8,475 nucleotides of DNA from CAYZQE01 sp964480635 (lineage in GTDB: Bacteria > Pseudomonadota > Gammaproteobacteria > GCA-001735895): contig CAYZQE010000102.1 in the NCBI GenBank assembly GCA_964480635.1, forward strand, positions 1-8,475. The letters run 5' to 3'. Made by a program: the position numbers and the translations under genes. The notes beneath the pieces are model-generated. The model was not told where the DNA came from and made no database searches. It saw only the letters and a program-made list of their open reading frames with translations. Below are positions 1-7,384 of this stretch, one piece after another; the first letter of the stretch is position 1, and the number at the start of each line of letters is the position of its first letter.

Positions 1-501
1 CCCTAAGCTATTTCCTAACCACCAAACCAACATCATATCTACTGCGGGAAGCGTTTTTGTTTCTGAAAAAAGAAACATCACTAATGAGCCAATAACGGCT
101 GTTAAAACAGGTGCTAAAACGACGATAGTTGTAAAAATCAATCCATCATGAAATGAATCTAAACGACCATTAAACTTATAACGATGGGCAATAATAATGG
201 GGACAGCTGATTCTAAAATTGACAGTACACTCGAAAAAATGGCTATTTCGATAGGAATACCAATATAAATGGCTAACAAACACATACCCAGAAAAACACC
301 GGGCCACAACCAAAAACCGATAATAACAAAAGCGGCGAATGTTAGGCCTGATGCAGGCCAAAAAGGAGTGACGCCATGTTGAACCGATTGAATTTGTAGC
401 CCTAAAACACCTAAGCCAAAAAAAAGCAGCGCAAACGCTAGAATGTACGTTAGGCTTTTAAATGTTAGCTTAATATAAAATTGTTTTATTAAATCGTCCA
501 T
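1..501 (-). CDS. MASE1-domain sensor protein, N-terminal part (partial at window edge)
   Basis: The first 167 codons of a membrane sensor, open to the left edge. MASE1 is an integral-membrane sensory domain usually placed ahead of GGDEF, EAL or histidine-kinase modules, so the missing C-terminus probably carries the output domain; which one cannot be seen. The match rests on the family-like block TPFWPASGLTFAAFVIIGFW (45-64) continuing LWPGVFLG (65-72), and on WWLGNSLG (160-167), which resembles the conserved WWLG..G segment. Hydrophobic segments lie near residues 18-37, 53-72, 74-106 and 120-146, with a short basic loop around 107-113. I chose the ATG at 501 because AGGGAAG lies 9 nt upstream (511-517) and no other ATG is in frame before a stop at 541-543. 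The gene is separated from the transporter operon by 187 bp and has its own promoter candidate. A soluble output domain is inferred, not seen. Confidence 0.83.
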   Translation of the reverse strand, partial: MDDLIKQFYIKLTFKSLTYILAFALLFFGLGVLGLQIQSVQHGVTPFWPASGLTFAAFVIIGFWLWPGVFLGMCLLAIYIGIPIEIAIFSSVLSILESAVPIIIAHRYKFNGRLDSFHDGLIFTTIVVLAPVLTAVIGSLVMFLFSETKTLPAVDMMLVWWLGNSLG

Positions 502-625
502 TAACTTTAACTTCCCTAATAGTACTGGCGCACAGAGATTTCACACTGACAATTTTATAATTATCGGTAATTTATGAAAAAACTTAAATGTTCCATCAAC
601 ATAATAATAACTATGTTTCTTATAA

Positions 626-654
626 GTTATAGCACTCAATTTAAAATAAGCCAA
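626..654 (-). promoter_or_regulatory. Candidate sigma70 promoter (extended -10) for the MASE1 gene
   Basis: On the minus strand TTGGCT (654-649; 4 of 6 matches to TTGACA) is followed by a 17-nt spacer and TATAAC (631-626; 5 of 6 matches to TATAAT). A TG dinucleotide one base before the -10 box makes it an extended -10. Transcription would start near 619, giving a leader of about 118 nt before the ATG at 501. The surrounding DNA is AT-rich, so chance matches are possible, but this is the best-spaced pair in the 502-688 spacer. I see no intrinsic terminator for the upstream operon in this spacer, so read-through is also possible. Confidence 0.45.
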
Positions 655-688
655 TGATACGAAACACTTAATTCAACTATAAGCCATT

Positions 689-2677
689 TTAAACTAGGTA
701 ACAACTGACCTGATGCCCTTCTTTGCCTGTCGTTTTCGGATAGCTTTTTTTGCATTTATCCATAGCTGATGGGCATCTAGGGTGAAAGTAACAACCTTGT
801 GGTGGATTGATAGGTGATGGCAATTCACCACCCAAAAGCACTGCTTTAGAGTCTGCTGAGTCTAGGTTTGGCACTGCCTTTAATAGGGCTTGGGTATAAG
901 GATGCTTAGGATGATTTAAAATTTGATCTGCCGTGCCGTATTCGACGATTCGACCCAAGTACATGACCGCTACTTTGTCGGCTAGCCATGATACTACCGA
1001 TAAGTTATGCGTAATAAACAGATAGGCAATTTGAGATTTATTTTGGAGTTCTTTAAGCAAGTTTAATATTTGTGCTTGTACCGATACATCTAAAGCGCTG
1101 GTTGGCTCATCACACACAATAAATTGAGGCTCTACGGCGAGGGCTCTTGCAATACAAATGCGCTGCCTTTGCCCGCCAGAAAACTCATGGGGATAGCGAT
1201 CCATGACATCTACTTCTAAACCCACCTGCAATAAGAGTTGGGCTATTTTTTTCTCTAGCTCAGCACCTCTTAAGTCGCTAAAACTTAATAAACCTTCGGC
1301 CATAATTTGTTTAATGGTCATTCGGGGGTTCATTGATGAAAAGGGATCTTGAAAGATAAACTGGGCTTGTTGATGAAAGGCTTTTTTATTTTTTGATGAA
1401 TTTAGATTAACGTCCTTACCATTAAATTTTAAAGAGCAATTTGCTTCTGTAATCATTTTTAAAATGCTTTTGCCAACCGTCGTCTTGCCACAGCCTGACT
1501 CTCCTACTAAGGCTAGAGTTTCACCTTTATTGATTTTAAAACTAACATCATCAACGGCATACACATAACCTTTTATACTTTTTAACAGGCCCTTGCGAAT
1601 CGGAAAATATGTTTTTAAATGCTTTACCTCAATGACAGGTTGCTCATTACGCTGATTAAATGAAAAAGGCTTTGAGGTTTTATTAAGCACTTGCGATGAC
1701 GATTTATCAGTAGAGTCTATTGTTCGCACACAGCGCATTGTTCGCGTGTTATCTACCGTTTTTAAATCAATCACTTGCTGACAATTCGCTGCTGCAAAAT
1801 CACAACGGTTAATAAAACGGCATTGGGTGAATGTTTGCTTTAACGAAGGCACTAACCCTTTAATCACTGTCAAATTTTGCTGACGATTTTCTACCCTTGG
1901 AATCGCATCAAACAAGGCTCGACTATAGGGGTGTAAAGGTTTCTTAAAAAAGCTTTCGCACGATGCGGTTTCGACAATTTGACCTGCATACATAATGGCA
2001 ATATCGTCGGCCATTTGGCGTACAACGCCTAAATCGTGCGTGATGAGTAAAATAGCCATGCCCGTTTTTTGTTGCATGTCTTTAATCAGCTCTAGCACTT
2101 GTGCTTGTATGGTCACATCTAAAGCCGTCGTCGGCTCATCAGCTATCAACACATCGGGCTTAGTTGCTAAAGCTAAGGCGATCATTACGCGTTGTTTCAT
2201 GCCCCCCGAAAATTGATGTGGATAATCATTTAAGCGTTGCTCTGCATCTGGGATGCCAACTGATGTCATGATGCTTATAATATCGCGTTGCAAGGACTGT
2301 TTTGTTGATCCATTTTGCAATAATACTTCTGCAATTTGCTGCGCTATCGACATAACGGGATTAAGCGATGTCATGGGCTCTTGAAAAATCATACTGACTT
2401 TTTTACCGCGTATCGAGCGCATTTGTCGCTCTGAATAGCGCAGTAAATCTTGCCCATGTAAAAAAACACTACCCGATTTCAAATATACCGCAGGTTGGGG
2501 CGTTAAACCCAACAACGATAAGGCTGTCATAGATTTTCCGCATCCAGATTCACCCAATAACGCTAAGGTTTTACCTTTATTTAAATCAAAGCTCACCTCA
2601 TCAACAATGGCATAGCTGTGTTGATCTGCACGTAGCATCGTGGTTAAATTTTTAACTTGTAACACTAAATTGCTCAT
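689..2677 (-). CDS. Fused DppD-DppF-type peptide ABC transporter ATP-binding protein
   Basis: A 662-residue protein carrying two complete ATPase modules that supplies energy for the adjacent importer on the cytoplasmic face. Module 1 (about 1-318, DppD/OppD-like) has Walker A GESGCGKS (42-49), Q-loop Q99, signature FSGGM (156-160), Walker B with DE (180-181) and switch H214. It ends in a four-cysteine tail, C286, C292, C299 and C316. A low-complexity linker (about 319-345) follows. Module 2 (about 347-662, DppF/OppF-like) has Walker A GESGCGKT (392-399), Q443, signature FSGGQ (499-503), Walker B with DE (523-524) and H557, and a second cysteine tail, C629, C635, C642 and C659. All catalytic motifs are intact in both halves, so both sites should hydrolyse ATP. 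The cysteine tails match the C-terminal oligopeptide-transporter domain, where they are associated with an iron-sulfur cluster. It is last in the operon; its ATG overlaps the permease stop (TAATG) and AGAGGG lies 8 nt upstream. D/F fusions are known; the peptide substrate is inferred. Confidence 0.95.
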   Translation of the reverse strand: MSNLVLQVKNLTTMLRADQHSYAIVDEVSFDLNKGKTLALLGESGCGKSMTALSLLGLTPQPAVYLKSGSVFLHGQDLLRYSERQMRSIRGKKVSMIFQEPMTSLNPVMSIAQQIAEVLLQNGSTKQSLQRDIISIMTSVGIPDAEQRLNDYPHQFSGGMKQRVMIALALATKPDVLIADEPTTALDVTIQAQVLELIKDMQQKTGMAILLITHDLGVVRQMADDIAIMYAGQIVETASCESFFKKPLHPYSRALFDAIPRVENRQQNLTVIKGLVPSLKQTFTQCRFINRCDFAAANCQQVIDLKTVDNTRTMRCVRTIDSTDKSSSQVLNKTSKPFSFNQRNEQPVIEVKHLKTYFPIRKGLLKSIKGYVYAVDDVSFKINKGETLALVGESGCGKTTVGKSILKMITEANCSLKFNGKDVNLNSSKNKKAFHQQAQFIFQDPFSSMNPRMTIKQIMAEGLLSFSDLRGAELEKKIAQLLLQVGLEVDVMDRYPHEFSGGQRQRICIARALAVEPQFIVCDEPTSALDVSVQAQILNLLKELQNKSQIAYLFITHNLSVVSWLADKVAVMYLGRIVEYGTADQILNHPKHPYTQALLKAVPNLDSADSKAVLLGGELPSPINPPQGCYFHPRCPSAMDKCKKSYPKTTGKEGHQVSCYLV

Positions 2678-3929
2678 TAACTGCGCCCTCTAATTCTAGG
2701 GTCAAAGGCATCACGAACGGCATCTGAAAATAAGTTGGCTGCCAGCACTAAGACAAACATAAAACAAAAGGCAGCAAACAATGACCACCAGACAATGGGG
2801 TCACGCGACATTTCTAAACGTGCGCTGTTAATCATATTGCCCCATGAATTCATGGTAGGGTCTACGCCAATTTCGACATAGGCTAATACGGCTTCTGCCA
2901 ATACTAAGCCACTAAAGTCGAGCACAATCGAAATAAGCACTANNNNNNNNNNNNNNNNNNNNNNNNNNNNNNNNNNNNNNNNNNNNNNNNNNNNNNNNNN
3001 NNNNNNNNNNNNNNNNNNNNNNNNNNNNNNNNNNNNNNNNNNTTTAAGGTGGTGTATAAATAAGTAATAACATCATCGACCCAGCCCTTAAAATAGCCTG
3101 CCATAATGCCGAGTAATAAAGCAAATGGCAGCATAATGAGCGTTGTTAAGGTACCAATGACAAGCCCTGTTCGAATACTTTTAATGGCTTGGTAAAAAAC
3201 ATCTTGCCCCACTTTATCGGTGCCCAACACGTGATAAAAGTGCGATAAATAGACAAGACTGCTGATGGTTAATAAGATAATTAACAAGGTTATAAAAATG
3301 GCACGCCAAGCGGTTTGTTGCGCTGCTGGCGTATGTATTTTACGCCATACCTGTGCGATAGATTGCCTTGGAAAAAACCGTAACACTAAAAGAAAACTTA
3401 ACATCAACCAAGCGACAAAACCAATCGCTAACCCCATGAGCAGTTTGCTACTAATATCAAATACTTGAGCATCTAAAGATTTAAGGTGAGAACCTGCATA
3501 CTCTAAACGAGGATAAACGCGTTGTTGCTGCCCATTAACTTCAATGGTTTCTTTAACGAATAAATGCGTCGCAAAAGGTGCCGAATACGTTTTTTCTGTT
3601 TTTTCTCGTATGGCTGTAAACATCCAGTCTAAAACGCTAATCACTTCAGTTGAATGCGTTTCAGCTTGCCTATTTTGGATAGTGCTAGATTGTATATTAT
3701 TGTCAAACTCTTGTTCGAGGGCAGGGTGAAAGTGCATTGTATCCAGCACGCCTACCAACACATAAAAAAGCAAGACAACTGCTGAAATAGAGCCTGCTGT
3801 GCTATGGAAAACAGAACGCCATTGCACCATAAATTGACGATTTTGTTTTAATTGCCATGATGCTAAAGCGGTTAAAAACAACAGCAAATAAATCAGTGCA
3901 TCTGTCCAGAGAATAACCGGATCAATCAT
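2677..3929 (-). CDS. DppC-like peptide ABC transporter permease, interrupted by an assembly gap
   Basis: Second inner-membrane channel subunit of the importer. The N-terminal 295 residues (3929-3043) carry membrane segments near 8-25, 45-62, 162-184, 209-228 and 253-277. The DppC hallmark LGTDKVGQDV is at 235-244, followed by the start of the permease core. The C-terminal 87 residues (2937-2677) continue the same family with LDFSGLVLAEAVL and end in VLAANLFSDAVRDAFDPR, typical of DppC tails. The two parts are separated by 100 Ns. The region lost should hold the EAA loop that contacts the ATPase. Residues 1-230 are far longer than the usual DppC N-terminus and include a loop of about 100 residues (63-161), probably periplasmic. 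The ATG overlaps the upstream permease stop (TAATG), with GAGG 8 nt before. The TAG apparently formed beside the gap at 2940-2942 and the GTG at 2940 are artefacts of the gap length, not real ends. I regard this as one intact gene. Confidence 0.9.
2943..3042. other. Assembly gap (100 N placeholder)
   Basis: Exactly 100 Ns, a common default for a gap of unknown length. The coding bases on the two sides total 887 + 266 nt, so an open frame needs a missing length of 3k+2. One hundred is 3k+1, so the placeholder cannot be the true size unless the gene is broken. By memory of related permeases, about 90-95 residues are missing, so the real gap is probably near 270-290 nt. Confidence 0.97.
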
Positions 3930-4906
3930 TATTCAAACCTCACGCGAGGGTCAACCAATGTATAAGAAATATCAGTTAAAATTAAGCCTATGATGTAAAG
4001 AACAGAGCCTAAAAAGACCATCGCTCTCACTATGGCAAAATCTTGTGATTGAATAGCATCTATGGTGTAACTGCCCAAGCCCGGTATACCAAAAAAGGAC
4101 TCGGTGACTAAGCTGCCCATAAATAATAAGGGTAAGATAACGACAACGCCCGTTAAAATAGGAATCATGGCATTTTTAAGCACATGCCTAAACAAAACGC
4201 GCATTTCTGATAGGCCTTTAGCTCTGGCAGTACGCACGTAGTCTTTCGTAATTTCTTCTAAGAAAATACTGCGATACCAACGCACGCCAGACCCTATACC
4301 GCCAATTAAACCGATAATGATCGGTAAAATTAAAAACTTTATTGCATCGACACCTGTTTCATACCCAGAAATTGGTACGAGATGCAGCAGTTTACTCACC
4401 AGCCATTGCCCCCCTACAATATAAAACAAACCTGAAATAGACATCAGTACGACACAAAATACGACGCCCCAAAAATCAATGTACGTCCCTCGAAAAAAGG
4501 CAATTAACAAAGAAAAGGTAATATTGATTAATAGCCCTAAAATAAGCCCCGGTATGGCTAATGCTAAAGATGGCCACATGCGTTGACTGATGTCCCAACC
4601 AATATCACGCCCACTGTCTGAACGTCCAAAATCAAACAAAAATAAACGCAACGATTTTTGCACAAAAATAGTGTCGGTAATTTTATCTAAGCCTTGTTCT
4701 TTTTCGTTAAAGAACAAGGGTTTATCATAACCACGTTCTAGCTTCCAAGTGTCTATTGCCGCTTGCTTTACATGCTTTTGCCCCAAATGCATTCGAGCCA
4801 CATCATCGGGTGTATTCACCATAAAGAAAAGCATAAACGTGAGCAAATTAACGCCAATAAGCAATGGAATGGCATAGAGTATTCGTCTGATAATATAAGC
4901 GCCCAT
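3929..4906 (-). CDS. DppB-like peptide ABC transporter permease
   Basis: A 325-residue inner-membrane channel subunit that pairs with the DppC-like permease. Its N-terminus MGAYIIRRILYAIPLLIGVN is the typical DppB/OppB opening, with the first membrane helix at about 9-30. Further hydrophobic segments lie near 112-137, 143-169, 189-207, 248-268 and 291-312. The EAA loop, which docks onto the ATPase, is at about 222-246 (DYVRTARAKGLSEMRVLFRH, then VLKNA). It is followed by the family block ESFFGIPGLG (269-278). The C-terminus DPRVRFE is also typical. The length agrees with the family and I see no truncation. The ATG at 4906 overlaps the stop of the binding-protein gene by one base (TAATG), with GGTGA a few bases upstream as a weak Shine-Dalgarno, so translational coupling is likely. 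The transport role is firm; the exact solute is not. Confidence 0.95.
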   Translation of the reverse strand: MGAYIIRRILYAIPLLIGVNLLTFMLFFMVNTPDDVARMHLGQKHVKQAAIDTWKLERGYDKPLFFNEKEQGLDKITDTIFVQKSLRLFLFDFGRSDSGRDIGWDISQRMWPSLALAIPGLILGLLINITFSLLIAFFRGTYIDFWGVVFCVVLMSISGLFYIVGGQWLVSKLLHLVPISGYETGVDAIKFLILPIIIGLIGGIGSGVRWYRSIFLEEITKDYVRTARAKGLSEMRVLFRHVLKNAMIPILTGVVVILPLLFMGSLVTESFFGIPGLGSYTIDAIQSQDFAIVRAMVFLGSVLYIIGLILTDISYTLVDPRVRFE

Positions 4907-7047
4907 TATTCTTTGTCACCGATTGCTGTTGTTTCGCTTTTCTTCCACGCTAGCCAAGCAGGAACTAACGATAAAAATAAAATGATCACACCCAACACTA
5001 AAGGCCAAACGATGGGTTGATTCCATTCATATTGGCGTTGCTTTCTTAGCTGCGGGTCAAGCCGTTTATACATTAGTGTGTTATGTGCCATAGCATTAGG
5101 CTTAGAGTTAAAATACCATTCATGGTGCAAAGAAAAACTTTTGGGGTGTAAACCCCAAAGCCAAGGACTGTCATGTTGTAACACGGCTAATGCTTCGTTA
5201 ATGACTGTTTGGCGCTCTACTGAGTTCGGCATGTCTTTCATTTTTTCAAATAAGCGATCAAATTTTGGGTTTTTATAATTTGATGCATTTTCACCTTGAG
5301 TTTCTACCTTGCCATTTGGGCCATACAGTAAAAATAGAAAGTTTTCAGGGTCAGGGTAATCAGCATTCCAGCCCCACATAAAAAGCTGCGCTGTGCCTTT
5401 TTGCATTTTCCCCCTAAAGCGATTGTAATCGGTACTACGAACCACTAATTGTATGTCTAGTTTGGCAAACTGCTTTCTCCACCATGCTAAATTGGCTTTA
5501 CTGTCTGGGCCACTGCCTGTGCTATCTAAATATAAAATTAATGTTTTCCCTGTTTTTTGATCAACACCATTTTTATAACCTGCTTCGCTTAATAGTTGTT
5601 TTGCAAACGACAATGGTTTTTTAACGGCCTTACCATCCTTCCAGTCAAACAACGTTTTATTAATTCCTTTTTCGCCGTGTTCAAAACCAAAAATACCCGG
5701 GGGAATTGGAGACTGAGCAACAATGCCACGATCATTTAAAAAAATTGAAATATATTCGTCATAATCAACAGCAATCGCTATCGCTTGCCTTAATTTTCGA
5801 GCTGAATCTGAGTCACCACCAACGACATCATCTAGCATATTAAAACCAAAATAAAAGGTCGATGGAGCAATGCTTGTCTTTAAATGTATGCCTTGTTTTT
5901 TCATATCATCGCTTAAGGCAACACTTCCATCCCCACCCATACTAATGACTTGATCAAAACTACTAGAACTCACACCAGACGTATCGTAATAGCCTTGTAA
6001 AAATTTATTCCAATAGGGAATATTTTCTTTTTCTAAATTAAACACAACCTTATCGACAAAGGGTAAGACTTTGCCTGCATCATTCAGCAAGCCACTATCT
6101 GTATCTTCTGGCATGCCTTCAGTCGGGTATGTCACTGTCCTAAAATTAGGGTTTCTTTCCAGTACCATTTGTTTATTAGGGTTATTGATCGCCAATTGAA
6201 AAGCGCCTGTCCCTATTGGATACCAATCTAAACTGATGTTTTTATCTTGTAACACTTGTTGATGGTAAAAACGCTCAACTTCATAAGGCATAGGTGCAAA
6301 AAATGGCATACTTAACCAATATAAAAACTGGGGGTATAAGCCTTTAATCTTTATGCTGAAACTATATTTATTGAGTCGTTTAACGCCGCTTAACTCATAT
6401 TGCTTAAGGTCTAGCCATGACTCTTTATCTAGGGTTTTTGTGGCTGACTTTAGCGCTACCGATAATTCATTTAAACCATCAATATACTCGCTCATTAAAC
6501 CCAAAATGGGTGAATGAAAACGAGGGTTTGCTAATCGTTTTATTTGATAAATAAAATCATCGGCGGTTAATTCACGGGTATCGCTTTGTTTAAAGTCACT
6601 GAGCTGATGAACGTCTTTGACATCATTAGATGACAGATTGAGATAAGCCTGACCATCTTTAACAAATGCAGGGTGATTTTGAAATTGAATATCAGGCTGA
6701 ATATCAAGCGTATATATGGTGTATGCCACATTGCCTGATTCTAAGCCCACGGCTTTATTATCTTCATTAAAATAGCTAACCGTTGGCATTTGAGTCAAAA
6801 CCAATGGCTCTAATTGATAGGGGCGCTTTAAATAATGATATTGCAATGGGGGTTCGTAAATTTGACCAATAATGGCATATTCGTCCGAGCTATATGAACG
6901 CGCAGGATCCATATGTTTAGGCCGTGTAGAAAAAGAGCTATAAAGAATATTTTCACTGCCACTCGCAGAATTGGGGTCATTCCAAGGCCTGTCAGAACAA
7001 CCTACGAGAGCTAAAAAACTTAATGCAATTATGCTTAATACGTTCAA
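4906..7047 (-). CDS. Peptide-type ABC transporter substrate-binding lipoprotein with C-terminal membrane helix (SBP family 5)
   Basis: A 713-residue solute-binding protein, first gene of the importer operon. The N-terminus has a hydrophobic stretch ending in the lipobox LVGC, with C17 as the predicted lipidated cysteine. The family-5 fold is indicated by PARSYSSDEYAIIGQIYEPP (48-67), IGTGAFQL (278-285), LRQAIAIAVDYDEYI (419-433) and WGWNADYPDPENFLFLLYGP (558-577). A hydrophobic helix at about 678-700, followed by lysines and an acidic tail, predicts a second anchor in the inner membrane; most family members are shorter and lack this. The only usable start is TTG at 7047, since an in-frame stop lies at 7057-7059 and no ATG precedes the lipobox. 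Its signal peptide lacks the usual Lys/Arg before the hydrophobic core, and no Shine-Dalgarno sits at normal distance, so the precise start is doubtful. Binding of peptides is inferred from family and operon; nickel, heme or other solutes are possible in this superfamily. Confidence 0.92.
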   Translation of the reverse strand: MNVLSIIALSFLALVGCSDRPWNDPNSASGSENILYSSFSTRPKHMDPARSYSSDEYAIIGQIYEPPLQYHYLKRPYQLEPLVLTQMPTVSYFNEDNKAVGLESGNVAYTIYTLDIQPDIQFQNHPAFVKDGQAYLNLSSNDVKDVHQLSDFKQSDTRELTADDFIYQIKRLANPRFHSPILGLMSEYIDGLNELSVALKSATKTLDKESWLDLKQYELSGVKRLNKYSFSIKIKGLYPQFLYWLSMPFFAPMPYEVERFYHQQVLQDKNISLDWYPIGTGAFQLAINNPNKQMVLERNPNFRTVTYPTEGMPEDTDSGLLNDAGKVLPFVDKVVFNLEKENIPYWNKFLQGYYDTSGVSSSSFDQVISMGGDGSVALSDDMKKQGIHLKTSIAPSTFYFGFNMLDDVVGGDSDSARKLRQAIAIAVDYDEYISIFLNDRGIVAQSPIPPGIFGFEHGEKGINKTLFDWKDGKAVKKPLSFAKQLLSEAGYKNGVDQKTGKTLILYLDSTGSGPDSKANLAWWRKQFAKLDIQLVVRSTDYNRFRGKMQKGTAQLFMWGWNADYPDPENFLFLLYGPNGKVETQGENASNYKNPKFDRLFEKMKDMPNSVERQTVINEALAVLQHDSPWLWGLHPKSFSLHHEWYFNSKPNAMAHNTLMYKRLDPQLRKQRQYEWNQPIVWPLVLGVIILFLSLVPAWLAWKKSETTAIGDKE

Positions 7048-7067
7048 TTCAAATTTTTAGATTATTG

Positions 7068-7093
7068 CAACCCTCCCTTTAAAAAGAGAGTTG
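7068..7093 (-). promoter_or_regulatory. Leader hairpin holding the only strong Shine-Dalgarno-like motif before the binding-protein gene
   Basis: On the minus strand CAACTCTCTT (7093-7084) can pair with GGGAGGGTTG (7077-7068) over 10 bp, including three G-U wobbles, around a six-base UUUAAA turn. The right arm is the only Shine-Dalgarno-like purine run upstream of the TTG start, and it ends 23 nt before it after counting the remaining GTTG-side bases. The hairpin could hide or present a ribosome site, or may simply be the end of a repeat. The pairing is seen; the regulatory role is inference. Confidence 0.3.
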
Positions 7094-7225
7094 TTGTGTG
7101 AGGGGAAAATAGTCAAATCACTATTTAATTAAAGAGATTACTCCCTCACCCCAGCCCTCTCAATTCGGTGATTCTATTTCATTCTGTCTTCTGCAACCAT
7201 ATAGTTGCCCCGAAGGGAGAAGGGT
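7068..7225. repeat. Nested inverted repeats, possibly a MITE-like or dispersed intergenic element
   Basis: Several complementary arms are packed in about 158 bp. They are: CAACCCTCCC (7068-7077) with AAGAGAGTTG (7084-7093); GTGAGGG (7098-7104) with CCCTCAC (7143-7149), perfect; AAATAGT (7107-7113) with ACTATTT (7120-7126), perfect and nested inside; GAGAG (7086-7090) with CTCTC (7157-7161); and GCAAC (7193-7197) with GTTGC (7204-7208), loop of 6. The ends ACCCT..CCCTT and AAGGGAGAAGGGT are imperfectly inverted copies with a small indel. The run CCCTCACCCCAGCCCTCTC resembles pyrimidine-rich strings in dispersed intergenic repeats of many bacterial genomes. I find no convincing target-site duplication, so mobility is only a guess. 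Confidence 0.4.
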
Positions 7226-7258
7226 CATTTAATTTATTATGTCTTATTGTTCAGAGCA

Positions 7259-7286
7259 TCCTTATCAGAACACCATACTTCAACAA
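7259..7286 (-). promoter_or_regulatory. Weak candidate promoter for the transporter operon
   Basis: On the minus strand TTGTTG (7286-7281) is separated by 16 nt from TAAGAT (7264-7259; 4 of 6 matches), with TG one base before the -10 box. Transcription would begin near 7252 and the leader would carry all the inverted repeats at 7225-7068. A second -10-like CATAAT is about 20 bases downstream but lacks a -35 partner. The DNA is AT-rich, so this is tentative. Confidence 0.25.
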
Positions 7287-7360
7287 AGTTTAAAATTCTA
7301 CATTTCTATCCCGAATATTACATGGTCATGCCAAATTTTTTAGCGTTATCATGCAATATT

Positions 7361-7384
7361 AGGGCTATGGTTCTGTCTAGCCCT
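7361..7384. repeat. Short perfect hairpin downstream of the thioredoxin gene
   Basis: AGGGCTA (7361-7367) and TAGCCCT (7378-7384) are perfect 7-bp inverted arms around a 10-nt loop, 48 bp past the stop of the thioredoxin-like gene. No T-run follows on either strand, so it is not a classical intrinsic terminator. It could protect a transcript 3' end or be incidental. Confidence 0.35.

Noticed and set aside
176..361. A 61-codon minus-strand open frame.
   Set aside because: It overlaps the MASE1 reading frame in another frame, has odd Tyr/Phe/Cys-rich composition and no family features; it is a shadow.
640..693. TTTAAAAT and ATTTTAAA arms flanking the end of the ATPase gene as a terminator.
   Set aside because: The arms are AT-only with a loop of about 40 nt, so a stable stem is unlikely; chance in AT-rich DNA.
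1995..2216. Plus-strand open frames inside the transporter genes (also 3265-3468, 3544-3729, 4763-5020, 5078-5278).
   Set aside because: All lie antisense to well-supported coding regions, and their translations look like reverse-frame products of ABC genes.
2677..2940. A separate 87-residue gene starting with GTG at 2940.
   Set aside because: It begins mid-domain at the edge of the N gap and is the plain C-terminus of the DppC-like permease.
7068..7225. CRISPR array or tRNA in the structured spacer.
   Set aside because: There are no regularly spaced direct repeats and no cloverleaf with T-loop or anticodon arm.
7361..7384. Hairpin as an intrinsic terminator of the thioredoxin gene.
   Set aside because: The stem is good but no T-run follows on either strand.
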